64,000 nucleotides of DNA from Saccharothrix syringae. GTDB taxonomy: Bacteria; Actinomycetota; Actinomycetes; Mycobacteriales; Pseudonocardiaceae. Positions 24,824-32,588 of the stretch are shown in pieces. Both the position numbers and the translations under genes were made by a program. Location of the stretch: the NCBI RefSeq assembly GCF_009498035.1, contig NZ_CP034550.1:10865571-10929570 (forward strand). Reading direction: 5' to 3'. The notes beneath the pieces are model-generated. The model searched no databases. It had not been told where the DNA came from and saw nothing but the letters and a program-made list of their open reading frames with translations. Numbering within the stretch: the stretch's first letter is position 1; the number at the start of each line of letters is the position of its first letter.

Positions 24824-26761
24824 ATGACCGGGACTGGGCAGGACCCACTGATGAGGCTGGCCTCCGAGCTGGGCGAGCTGGGTCGCCGCCTGGAGGAGGT
24901 GGGGCGCGAGCTGCACCGCGTCGGCGAGGACCGACTGGGGGACCAGGTGGAAACCCGGGGTGTGGCCACGCTGCCGCGCACCGCGCCGCACCCGAGCGGC
25001 CCTGTCCAGGACACGACCGAGCAACCCACCGCCGCACAACCCATCACCGCACAACCGACCGGCGGGCCCGCTCCGTTCCCCGCCGTCACCGCCCCGCCCT
25101 ACCCGGCACCGCCCCCACCCCCGAACCAGCACCCGGCCCAGCCCCAGCACCAGCCCTGGTCCCCGAACCAGGGCTGGAGCGCCCCCGCCCCGCACTGGCC
25201 CCCGCCACCACCCGCAGCCCCGCCCGCACCCCCGCGCCCCTCCCTCTTCGACCGCCTGGGCCAGGACGGCGCCGGCAGCAAGCTCCTGGCCTGGGTCGGC
25301 GGCGCGGTCACCCTCCTGGGCGTCGTCCTCCTCCTGGTCCTCGCGGTCCAGCGCGGCTACCTCGGCCCGGTGCCCCGCGTGGTCGGCGGCGCGGCGCTCG
25401 GCCTCGCCCTGGCCGCCCTCGGCCTGCGCCTGCACCGCACCCCCGCCAACCGCACCGGCGCGTTCGCCCTGGCCGCCACCGGCATCGCGGTCCTCTACCT
25501 CGACGTCGTCGCCACCACCTCGATCTACGGCTACCTGCCCCCGGGCGGCGGCCTGGCGGCCGGCCTGGCGATCGCGGCGGGCGGCCTGCTGCTCGCCCTG
25601 CGCTGGGACTCCGCCACCCTGGCCACCGGCGTGGTGGCCGCCTGCGCGGTGTGCGCCCCCGTCCTGACCGGCGGCCCCACCCCGCTGCTGGTGGCGTTCC
25701 TGCTGGTCCTCAAGATCGCCGCGAGCCCGGTCCACCTCAAGCGCGACTGGCCGTGGCTCGCGGTCACGGCCGGGGTGCCGCCGCTGGTCGCGATGGTCCT
25801 GTGCCTGGGCCACCCGACCGGCGCGCCGGTCCTGGCCGCGCTGGCCCTGGTGGCCGCCGCGGTCGGGGTGGCCGTCGCCGCGGTGACCGCGCGGGTCCGG
25901 CCCGGCGACCCGACGGCGGTCGGGCTGGCGGTCGGCTCGCCGGTGCCCGCCCTGCTGGCCACCGCGGTCCTGGACCGGGGGCTCGGCGCCGGCCTGGCCG
26001 GGGCGGTCGCGGTGCTGGTGGTGGCGGTGTGGGCGGCCGGGCGGTCCCTGCCGCCGCACTTCCGCGCCGGCGTGGGCGCGGTCGGGGTGTTCGCGGTGTT
26101 CCTGGCGACCGCGATCGCCCTGGACGGCAGCGCGCGGGCGGCGGTCGTGCTGGCCGAGGCGCTGGTCCTGGCGTTCCTGGCGCGGGTGCTGCCCTCGCGG
26201 GGCCCGCTGCTCGGCGCGACCGCGTTCGGCGTGGTCGGCCTGCTGCTGACCGTCGCGCAGGCGGTGCCGCCGCGGGTGCTGCTCGACCCGCCGCACCACG
26301 CGGGCACGGCCGGGTTCCTCGTCTCGGGCGCGCTCACCGCGCTGGTCCTGGCCGTACTGGCGGTCGTGCTGCCGTGGTTCGCCGCGCACCTGGGCGCGCT
26401 GGGCGGGCACCCGCTGCCGTGGGTGTTCGCCGGGGTCGTGCTGCTGTACGCGGCGGCCGGGGTGGTGCTGTGCGCGGCGCTGCTGGTGTCACCGGACGTG
26501 ACCGGTTTCCTCTTCGGTCACTCGATCGTGACGGTGTCGTGGACGGTGGCGGCGCTGGTGCTGCTGGTGCGGGGCATCGACCGGAGGTCGCTGCGGGTGG
26601 CCGGTCTGGTGCTGGTCGGGGCCGCGGTGGCGAAGCTGCTGCTGTTCGACCTGGCCGCGCTGGACGGGATCGCGCGCGTGCTCGCCTTCATCGGCGCGGG
26701 CCTGGTGCTCCTGACGGCGGGCACGCGTTACGCCAAGCTGGTGGCAACCCGACGAATTTAG
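24824..26761 (+). CDS. DUF2339 polytopic membrane protein
   Basis: A 645-residue membrane protein. Residues 10-35 form a short coiled coil (LASELGELGRRLEEVGRELHRV). Residues about 55-140 are a long Pro/Gln-rich low-complexity cytosolic segment. From 150 onward there are about 18-20 membrane helices with DUF2339 hallmarks (LLAWVGGAVTLLGVVLLLV, FALAATGIAVLYLDVVATT). The family is common in bacteria; function unknown, with an envelope role often suggested. A GATACC -10-like element lies within the 110-base divergent gap to ribokinase. The low-complexity region makes dense GC-rich antisense frames that are not real genes. Confidence 0.85.
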   Translation: MTGTGQDPLMRLASELGELGRRLEEVGRELHRVGEDRLGDQVETRGVATLPRTAPHPSGPVQDTTEQPTAAQPITAQPTGGPAPFPAVTAPPYPAPPPPPNQHPAQPQHQPWSPNQGWSAPAPHWPPPPPAAPPAPPRPSLFDRLGQDGAGSKLLAWVGGAVTLLGVVLLLVLAVQRGYLGPVPRVVGGAALGLALAALGLRLHRTPANRTGAFALAATGIAVLYLDVVATTSIYGYLPPGGGLAAGLAIAAGGLLLALRWDSATLATGVVAACAVCAPVLTGGPTPLLVAFLLVLKIAASPVHLKRDWPWLAVTAGVPPLVAMVLCLGHPTGAPVLAALALVAAAVGVAVAAVTARVRPGDPTAVGLAVGSPVPALLATAVLDRGLGAGLAGAVAVLVVAVWAAGRSLPPHFRAGVGAVGVFAVFLATAIALDGSARAAVVLAEALVLAFLARVLPSRGPLLGATAFGVVGLLLTVAQAVPPRVLLDPPHHAGTAGFLVSGALTALVLAVLAVVLPWFAAHLGALGGHPLPWVFAGVVLLYAAAGVVLCAALLVSPDVTGFLFGHSIVTVSWTVAALVLLVRGIDRRSLRVAGLVLVGAAVAKLLLFDLAALDGIARVLAFIGAGLVLLTAGTRYAKLVATRRI

Positions 26762-27037
26762 GTCTATTCGCGACGACTCGGGAGCCAAAGCACCCCGATT
26801 TGCGTCAACCTGGTGTAGTTCTACGTCGTCGGGGCACGACCACCGGTGCACTGCACCGGCAGGGGTCCGGCGTCGGTCGTTTCGCCCCCCGAGCGACCGG
26901 CGCCGGGCGCACACCCCCGCACCGGGTTGCCCGGCGCGGCGCGGCACATCCCGGCCCCTCACCCGACCAGGCACAACTGTCACCCGGACGTGTCTGCCGA
27001 GTGGAGGCGGGGTCCGCGGCGGTGGTCCCATCCGACC

Positions 27038-28042
27038 ATGTGGGGACGACGACGAACAGCTGCCCTCGGCACCGCCGCCCTCCTGCTCGCCTGCGCGATC
27101 CCCACCTCGGGGCGGCCGGGCTCCGACGTCGTCACCGCCGCGAGCACCACCGCCCCGCGCGCCTACGTGGTCACGAACGCGGGCCGGCTCCAGGTGCTCG
27201 ACACCACCGACGGCACGGTCGTCGGCGGCGCGAACACCGGCGCCCGGGGCACCGACGTCGCGGTCGACCGGGACCGCGGGCGGGTCTACGTGGTCAACGG
27301 CTGGTCGGGCGGCATCACCGCGGTCGACCCCGAGGCGGGCCGGGTCGTCGGCCGCATCGACGCGGGCGCGCCGCTGGCCCACGCCGTGCTGCGCCCGGAC
27401 GGCAGGCGCCTCTACGTCAGCGGCAGCGGCAACGTCGCGGTGATCGACCCGGCGACGTTCCGGATGGTCGCCGCGGTGGAGGTGGGCGGCCAGCCGCTGG
27501 GGCTCGCGACCTCACCCGACGGGCATCACCTGTACGTGGCCAACGCGCAGGACGGCACACTCCGCGTGCTCGACACCGCGGCCGCCTCCCAGGAGGCTTC
27601 GGTCGAGGTCGGCGGCCTGCCGCAGCGCGTCGCGGTGAGCCCCGACGGCACCGCCGTCTACGTCAGCTCGCTCCACCTGCCGGACCGCACCGGCACCGTC
27701 TCGCTGGTCGACCCGCGCACCGCCCGGGTGGTGTGGTCCACCGCCGTCGGCGAGGGCGCGGGCAGCGTCGCGGTCACCCCGGACGGCCGGCACGTCTACG
27801 TCGCGCTGGACCGGTCGGTCGCCGTCGTGGACACCGCCACCCGCGCCACCCGCAGCCTGCCGTTCGCGGCGCGGGCCGTGGCCGTGCCGCCGGGCGACCG
27901 GCGGGTCTTCCTGGCCACCGGCGAGACCACCACCGTGCTGGACGGCGCGGACGACGAGGTGCTGGCGACGTTCCAGCTCGGCGGCCTGGACGACGACGGC
28001 CGCGGCTCGGAAGCCGCGGCCATCGCCTTCGAAGCGCCCTGA
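27038..28042 (+). CDS. YVTN-type beta-propeller lipoprotein
   Basis: A 334-residue exported protein. A basic start (WGRRR) and hydrophobic stretch lead to LLLAC, a plausible lipobox with lipidated Cys near residue 20. From about 45 the protein is a series of seven or so blades of the YVTN/surface-layer type (RAYVVTNAGRLQVLDTTDG; RRLYVSGSGNVAVID; HHLYVANAQDGTLRVLD; TAVYVSSLHLPDRTGTVSLVD). Such propellers bind proteins or ligands outside the cell; the partner is unknown. The ATG at 27038 was chosen to give a sensible signal peptide; no strong Shine-Dalgarno is visible. It converges on the MMPL gene with five bases between stops. Confidence 0.82.
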   Translation: MWGRRRTAALGTAALLLACAIPTSGRPGSDVVTAASTTAPRAYVVTNAGRLQVLDTTDGTVVGGANTGARGTDVAVDRDRGRVYVVNGWSGGITAVDPEAGRVVGRIDAGAPLAHAVLRPDGRRLYVSGSGNVAVIDPATFRMVAAVEVGGQPLGLATSPDGHHLYVANAQDGTLRVLDTAAASQEASVEVGGLPQRVAVSPDGTAVYVSSLHLPDRTGTVSLVDPRTARVVWSTAVGEGAGSVAVTPDGRHVYVALDRSVAVVDTATRATRSLPFAARAVAVPPGDRRVFLATGETTTVLDGADDEVLATFQLGGLDDDGRGSEAAAIAFEAP

Positions 28043-28047
28043 GGTCC

Positions 28048-30153
28048 CTACACGGGCTGGGGCACCCTCTCCTCCTCCTCGACCGGCGCCTCCTCGTGGA
28101 TCGCCATGCGCTCCTGGATCCGCCGCAGCGGCCCGGGCGCCCACCAGGCGGCGTCGCCGAGCAGCCTGAGCACCGCGGGCACCAGCAGCATCCGCACCAC
28201 GGTGGCGTCCAGCGCCAGGGCGAGGATCATGCCGACGCCGACGAACCGCATCATCGTGATCTGCGAGAACGCGAACGCGCCGGTCACCACGATCAGCAGC
28301 AGGGCCGCCGCGGTGATCACCCGGCCGGTCTTGGCCAGGCCCGCGGTCACCGCCTCCCCGGTGCTCGCGCCGCGCCCGCGCGCCTCGACCATCCGGGACA
28401 GCAGGAACACCTCGTAGTCGGTGGACAGGCCGAACACCACGGCCGCCATCAGCACCACGATGCCGGACTCCAGCGGCGCGGGCGTCACGCCGAGCAGCGA
28501 CGCGCCGTGGCCCTCCTGGAACACCCACACCAGCACGCCGAACGTGGCGGACAGGCTCAGCGCGCTCATCACCACGGCCTTGACCGGCAGCAGCACCGAC
28601 CCGAACGCCAGGAACATCAACACGAACGTGGCACCGACGAGCAGCAGGACCATCCAGGGCAGCTTCTCCTGGATGGCGTCGAGGCTGTCGGAGACGGTGG
28701 CCGTGCTGCCGCCGACCAGCACCTGGTCCCCGGGCCCGTCGAGCGCCCGCACGTCGCGCAGCGCCCGCTTGGACGCCTCGCCCAGGGCGTCGCCCTCCAG
28801 GCCGGCGTTGACCAGCCACGTGCCGTTGGCCGGCTCCGCGGCCACCCGCGCCTCGCCGACGCCGGGCACCGCGGCGACGTCGGCCACGAACCGCTGCACG
28901 TCGGCGGGTGCCGGGTCACCGGTGATGACGATCTTGAACCCGGTGTTGGACAGCGCGGCGAAGTCGGTGTTGATCGTCTCGGCGGCCACCCGCACCGAAT
29001 TGCCCTCGGGCAGCACCTTCTCGGTGACCTCGCCGAACCTGACGCCGAGGAACGGCGCGCCGAGCCCGAGCAGCACCAGCACGATCGGCAGCGCCACCAG
29101 CACCGGCCGCTTCATCACGCGACCCGCCAGCCGCCGCCAGCCGGCCTCCGAGGGGACCTTGCCCCTGCGCCACGGCACGGCGAGCTTGTCCACCCGGTGC
29201 CCCAGCACGCCGAGCAGCGCGGGCAGCAGGGTCAGCGAGACCAGCGCCGCGATCGCGACCGCGGACATGCCGCCGTAGCTGAGCGACTTGAGGAAGCCGT
29301 GCGGGAACAGCAGCAGGCCGGCCAGGGCGATGACCAGCAGGGTCGCCGAGAACACGACGGTGCGGCCCGCGGAGGAGACGGTGCGGCGCACCGCGTCCGG
29401 GGTGGCGCGGCCGGCGGCCAGCTCCTCGCGGAACCGGCCGACCATGAACAGGCCGTAGTCGATGGCCATGCCCAGGCCGAGCAGGCTCGCCACGTTGACC
29501 GCGAACGAGTTGACGTCCGCGCCGTAGGAGATCGCGTGCAGCACGCCGAGCGAGCCCAGGATCGCCAGGCCGCCGACCAGCACCGGCAGCGACGCGGCGA
29601 CCAGGCCGCCGAAGATGACCACGAGCAGCAGCAGCACGATCGGCAGCGACACGGCCTCGGCCTTGGTCAGGTCGGAGGCGGACATGTCGTTGATCGCCTT
29701 CTGCGTCGGCACGAGGCCGCCGACCTGGCTGGTCACGCCGTCGACCGCGAGCCGGTCGGCGATCCGCTCGTACTGCTTCACCTGCTCGCTCGACTCGCCC
29801 GAGCGCAGCGTGATCACGGCGAGCGCCTTGTCGCCCCCGGGGGAGGGGATGGGCTGCGACGCGGTGAGCACGGCGTCCCCCGGCAGGCCGGCGAGCCGGT
29901 CGGCGATCTCCTTCAGGCGCGCGGGGTCGGCGGTCTCGTAGACGACGAAGACGTCACCGCCCTGGCGGCCGAACGCCTCCTCGGCCACGTCCGCGGCCCG
30001 CGCGGCCTCGCTGGTAGGGGCCTCGTAGCCGCCCTGGCCGAGCCGGTCGAACACGCCCAGCCCCCAGACGCCCCCGGCCACCGCCAGCAACAGCGTCGCG
30101 ACCAGCACCACCCATCGTCGGCGGTACGCCAGCGACCCCCACTTCGCGAACAC
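28048..30153 (-). CDS. MMPL-family RND transporter
   Basis: A 701-residue inner-membrane exporter. Twelve membrane helices are arranged as 1+5 and 1+5 around two soluble loops, the MMPL layout. Signatures include GMAIDYGLFMVGRFREEL in the first half and VFGLSTDYEVFLLSRMVEARGRG in the second, both with the proton-relay Asp-Tyr pair. Substrates of the family range from lipids to drugs; none can be assigned here. GGGAGGA precedes the GTG start at 30153; longer upstream frames lack support. The divergent TetR gene and two palindromic operators between them suggest repression of this exporter relieved by a ligand that may also be its substrate. Confidence 0.93.
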   Translation of the reverse strand: MFAKWGSLAYRRRWVVLVATLLLAVAGGVWGLGVFDRLGQGGYEAPTSEAARAADVAEEAFGRQGGDVFVVYETADPARLKEIADRLAGLPGDAVLTASQPIPSPGGDKALAVITLRSGESSEQVKQYERIADRLAVDGVTSQVGGLVPTQKAINDMSASDLTKAEAVSLPIVLLLLVVIFGGLVAASLPVLVGGLAILGSLGVLHAISYGADVNSFAVNVASLLGLGMAIDYGLFMVGRFREELAAGRATPDAVRRTVSSAGRTVVFSATLLVIALAGLLLFPHGFLKSLSYGGMSAVAIAALVSLTLLPALLGVLGHRVDKLAVPWRRGKVPSEAGWRRLAGRVMKRPVLVALPIVLVLLGLGAPFLGVRFGEVTEKVLPEGNSVRVAAETINTDFAALSNTGFKIVITGDPAPADVQRFVADVAAVPGVGEARVAAEPANGTWLVNAGLEGDALGEASKRALRDVRALDGPGDQVLVGGSTATVSDSLDAIQEKLPWMVLLLVGATFVLMFLAFGSVLLPVKAVVMSALSLSATFGVLVWVFQEGHGASLLGVTPAPLESGIVVLMAAVVFGLSTDYEVFLLSRMVEARGRGASTGEAVTAGLAKTGRVITAAALLLIVVTGAFAFSQITMMRFVGVGMILALALDATVVRMLLVPAVLRLLGDAAWWAPGPLRRIQERMAIHEEAPVEEEERVPQPV

Positions 30154-30203
30154 GCGTCCTCCCGGGACAGATGGGTTACCGTTGCGCGATTGGCGTGAAC
30201 TCG

Positions 30204-30218
30204 GTAAACACCGTTCAC
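30204..30218. promoter_or_regulatory. Palindromic operator 1, MMPL-TetR intergenic
   Basis: GTAAAC-ACC-GTTCAC is a near-perfect inverted repeat in the MMPL/TetR divergent gap. It differs from operator 2 only by the swapped A/G and C/T in the arms. It is a likely binding site for the adjacent TetR protein. Confidence 0.75.
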
Positions 30219-30241
30219 TGACCGTCCAGAACGTATACCCG

Positions 30242-30256
30242 GTGAACACCGTTTAC
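30242..30256. promoter_or_regulatory. Palindromic operator 2, MMPL-TetR intergenic
   Basis: GTGAAC-ACC-GTTTAC lies 38 bases from operator 1 and 20 bases before the TetR ATG. The two sites together fit cooperative repression of both divergent promoters. Confidence 0.75.
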
Positions 30257-30275
30257 AACCCGATTGGGTGACACT

Positions 30276-31022
30276 ATGACCGAGGCCACTCGGCGAGAAC
30301 GACTCCGCGCCGAGACCGAGCGCGACATCAGGCGACAGGCGCGTGCCCTGCTCGTGGAACGGGGTCGGGAAGCCGTCACGCTGCGTGCCATCGCTCGGGA
30401 GCTCGGCATCACCGCACCGGCCCTGTACCGGTACTACGACTCGCGCGAGGACCTGCTGCGCCGGCTCGCCGACGACATCTGCACCGACCTGGCCGCCGAG
30501 CTCGACGCCGACCTGCGCGACCTGCCCGAGGACGACGTGGCCGCCCAGGTCCACGCGGTGTGCCGGGGCTTCCGGCGGTGGGCGCTGGGGCACCCGCAGG
30601 AGTTCGGGCTGGTCTTCGCCTCCACCGAGGCGGGCGCGGGCCCGTGCGCGCAGGGCGAGGAGCCCTGCCGGGTCGGCGACCAGTTCGGCCGGGTGTTCCT
30701 GCGGGTCGCCGGGCGGTTGATCGCGGCGCACCCGCTGCCGGCGGACGTGCCGCAGGACGTCCCCGCCGCGCTGCACGCCGACCTGGCCGCGTTCCGGCAG
30801 GTGCTGCTCGGCACGGTCAACGCGCACGGCGCGGTGGTGGGCGAGGACGTGCTGACCCTGGGCGCGGTCCACCGCATCACGCAGTCGTGGGTGCGCCTGT
30901 ACGGGCACGTGGCGCTGGAGGTCTTCGGGCGCTTCCCGTTCGCGGTGACCGACCCGGAGCCCCTGTTCGACTCCATGCTGGCGGACCTGCTCGGCGAGAT
31001 GGGTCTCCCTCCGCGACCGTGA
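30276..31022 (+). CDS. TetR-family regulator, likely controller of the MMPL exporter
   Basis: A 248-residue repressor. The DNA-binding domain is at residues 7-62 (ERDIRRQARALLVERGREAVTLRAIARELGITAPALYRYY). The C-terminal part is the WHG/TetR_C_13-type domain (FRRWALGHPQEFGLVFAS) with several cysteines near residues 126-133 (GPCAQGEEPCRV) that might sense metal or redox, which is speculation. The ATG at 30276 follows a weak leader; a TTG 12 bases upstream would add four residues. Divergent from the MMPL gene with two 15-bp palindromes between, so it probably represses itself and the exporter. Confidence 0.92.
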   Translation: MTEATRRERLRAETERDIRRQARALLVERGREAVTLRAIARELGITAPALYRYYDSREDLLRRLADDICTDLAAELDADLRDLPEDDVAAQVHAVCRGFRRWALGHPQEFGLVFASTEAGAGPCAQGEEPCRVGDQFGRVFLRVAGRLIAAHPLPADVPQDVPAALHADLAAFRQVLLGTVNAHGAVVGEDVLTLGAVHRITQSWVRLYGHVALEVFGRFPFAVTDPEPLFDSMLADLLGEMGLPPRP

Positions 31023-31146
31023 GCTGCGACGTCCGGGCAGACCTGCTGGGCCGTTCGAGGGCTTTTCGGCGTTCGGGCGCAACCGGGGCGCAGTCGGCGG
31101 GGTTGCATGGTGCGTCGGCAGGTGACGACCTCGGGGCGGGATCAGC

Positions 31147-31782
31147 GTGGGCTCGAACAAGGGATCAGGCGGCGGAGGGGTCGCCTTAGTCGCCGCGGCG
31201 CTGGTCGTCCTCGCGGGCGCGGGCGGCGCGGGTGGCGCCGCGCTCAACTCGGGCGCGAGCGGCGGTGGCGGGGCGACCCCGGTGACGAGCATCGGCGTGC
31301 TCAAGTGGGACGCCAAGCGGGCGGCCCGCGGCGGCGACACCGAGGGCGCCATGCGCAACCTGGGCGTGCGGGTGGACAAGCAGGCGGTCAAGCAGGAGCT
31401 GGACTGCCGGGAGAACTCGTTCGGGCAGGTGCGGGACTTCCTGGCGCGCACCCCGTGCACGGCGCTGGACCGGCTGCTGCTGGCCGTGGGCGACGGCGCG
31501 GGCAACGCCTCGGTGGTGTCGGTGGCGTGGGTGACCTTCCCCGGCCGCAACCAGGCCAAGCAGTTCGACCGGGTCGTCGGCGTGCACGGCTCGGGCGACG
31601 TCCGGCCGCTCAGCACCGCCGTGCTCGGCCTGGCCGAGGTGTCGTTCACCGCCGCGCACTACTGGTCGGAGGTCCGCGACACCACGATCGCCATCGCCGA
31701 GGCCGAACCGGCCGCCGGGGCGCCCGACCCCGAGCTGCTGGACGCCCTGGCCGAGGTGGCCGCGCAGCTGCCGCGCCCCTGA
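31147..31782 (+). CDS. Putative exported protein of unknown function, paralogue 1
   Basis: A 211-residue protein. A Gly/Ser start (GSNKGSGGGG) leads to a hydrophobic Ala/Val/Gly segment (12-34), probably a signal anchor. The rest is a compact domain with two cysteines (ELDC at about 85 and RTPCTALDRLLLAV at about 103) that could form a disulfide. Then come SVAWVTFPGRNQAKQFDRVV and an Ala/Glu-rich tail ending EVAAQLPRP. The next gene encodes a clear paralogue with the same two cysteines, the AWVTFP phrase and an identical C-terminus. No known family was recognised. The GTG start has a weak leader. Function unknown. Confidence 0.7.
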   Translation: MGSNKGSGGGGVALVAAALVVLAGAGGAGGAALNSGASGGGGATPVTSIGVLKWDAKRAARGGDTEGAMRNLGVRVDKQAVKQELDCRENSFGQVRDFLARTPCTALDRLLLAVGDGAGNASVVSVAWVTFPGRNQAKQFDRVVGVHGSGDVRPLSTAVLGLAEVSFTAAHYWSEVRDTTIAIAEAEPAAGAPDPELLDALAEVAAQLPRP

Positions 31783-31915
31783 CCCCCACTTCTGCGGCCG
31801 GGCGCTGGGCCGTTCCGGCCGTACCGCGGGTCTTCCGCCCCCCACACCGCCCTATTGCGTCCACCCGCGCCCCGATCCGCGCTTCCATGGCGCCCTCACG
31901 GCCCAGGGGGACGAC

Positions 31916-32587
31916 ATGGCGCAACGCAGGATCGGCGGCGCGGGCGGCGGTTCGAGCAAGGGCTCGGGCGGGGGATCGGGCGGCGGCTCGCGCCGGAAGT
32001 CGTCCGCGGGCGTGGTCGCGGCGGGCGCCGTGGTCGCCATCATGGCCGCGTCGACCGGCGGTGGCGGCGCCGCCGGACCGGCCGCGGACGTCACCGGCCC
32101 GGACACCCGCAAGACCGACGGCAAGCGGTCCGCGCGCGACGGCGACCTCGACGACGCGTTCGCCCGCCTGGGCAAGCGCGTCCGGAGCCGGGTGACCAGG
32201 CACGACGCCGAATGCCTCGGCCACTCGTACAAGCAGGTCCGCGAGTTCTTCGCGCACACCCCCTGCACCGGCCTGGACCGGCTGGTCCTCGCCGTCGACG
32301 ACGCCACCGGCACCGCCGTCGTGTCCGTGGCGTGGGTGACCTTCCCCGACCGCGGCCGCGCCGACCGGTTCAAGCGGCTCGTCGACGTGCCCGGCACCGG
32401 CGACATCCGGCCGCTGGGCAGCACCGCGCTCGGCCTGGCGGAGGTGACCTTCACCGCCGCGCACTACTGGTCGGAGACCAGGGGCGCCTCGGTCACCGTG
32501 GCCGAGGCGGAACCGGCGGCCGGGTCGGTCGACCCCGGCGCGCTCGACGCGCTCGCCGAGGTCGCCGCCCAGCTGCCGCGCCCCTGA
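31916..32587 (+). CDS. Putative exported protein of unknown function, paralogue 2
   Basis: A 223-residue paralogue of the gene before it. Residues 1-30 are Gly/Ser/Lys/Arg-rich (GGSSKGSGGGSGGGSRRKSS), followed by a hydrophobic anchor (SAGVVAAGAVVAIMAA). The domain shares CLGHSYKQVREFFAHTPC with its two cysteines, VVSVAWVTFPDRGRADRF, FTAAHYWSET and the tail LAEVAAQLPRP. The AWVTFP and AHYWSE phrases are the best conserved. A 133-base gap separates the copies, so this is a tandem duplication that has diverged in the N-terminal half. It ends one base before the stop of leuS on the other strand. Function unknown; extracytoplasmic location is inferred. Confidence 0.7.
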   Translation: MAQRRIGGAGGGSSKGSGGGSGGGSRRKSSAGVVAAGAVVAIMAASTGGGGAAGPAADVTGPDTRKTDGKRSARDGDLDDAFARLGKRVRSRVTRHDAECLGHSYKQVREFFAHTPCTGLDRLVLAVDDATGTAVVSVAWVTFPDRGRADRFKRLVDVPGTGDIRPLGSTALGLAEVTFTAAHYWSETRGASVTVAEAEPAAGSVDPGALDALAEVAAQLPRP

Positions 32588-32588
32588 C

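Noticed and set aside
24445..30198. Very long plus-strand frame spanning ribokinase, DUF2339, propeller and MMPL genes
   Set aside because: It is a GC-driven shadow; composition is Arg/Gly/Ala/Pro-rich and it crosses genes on both strands that have clear domain motifs.
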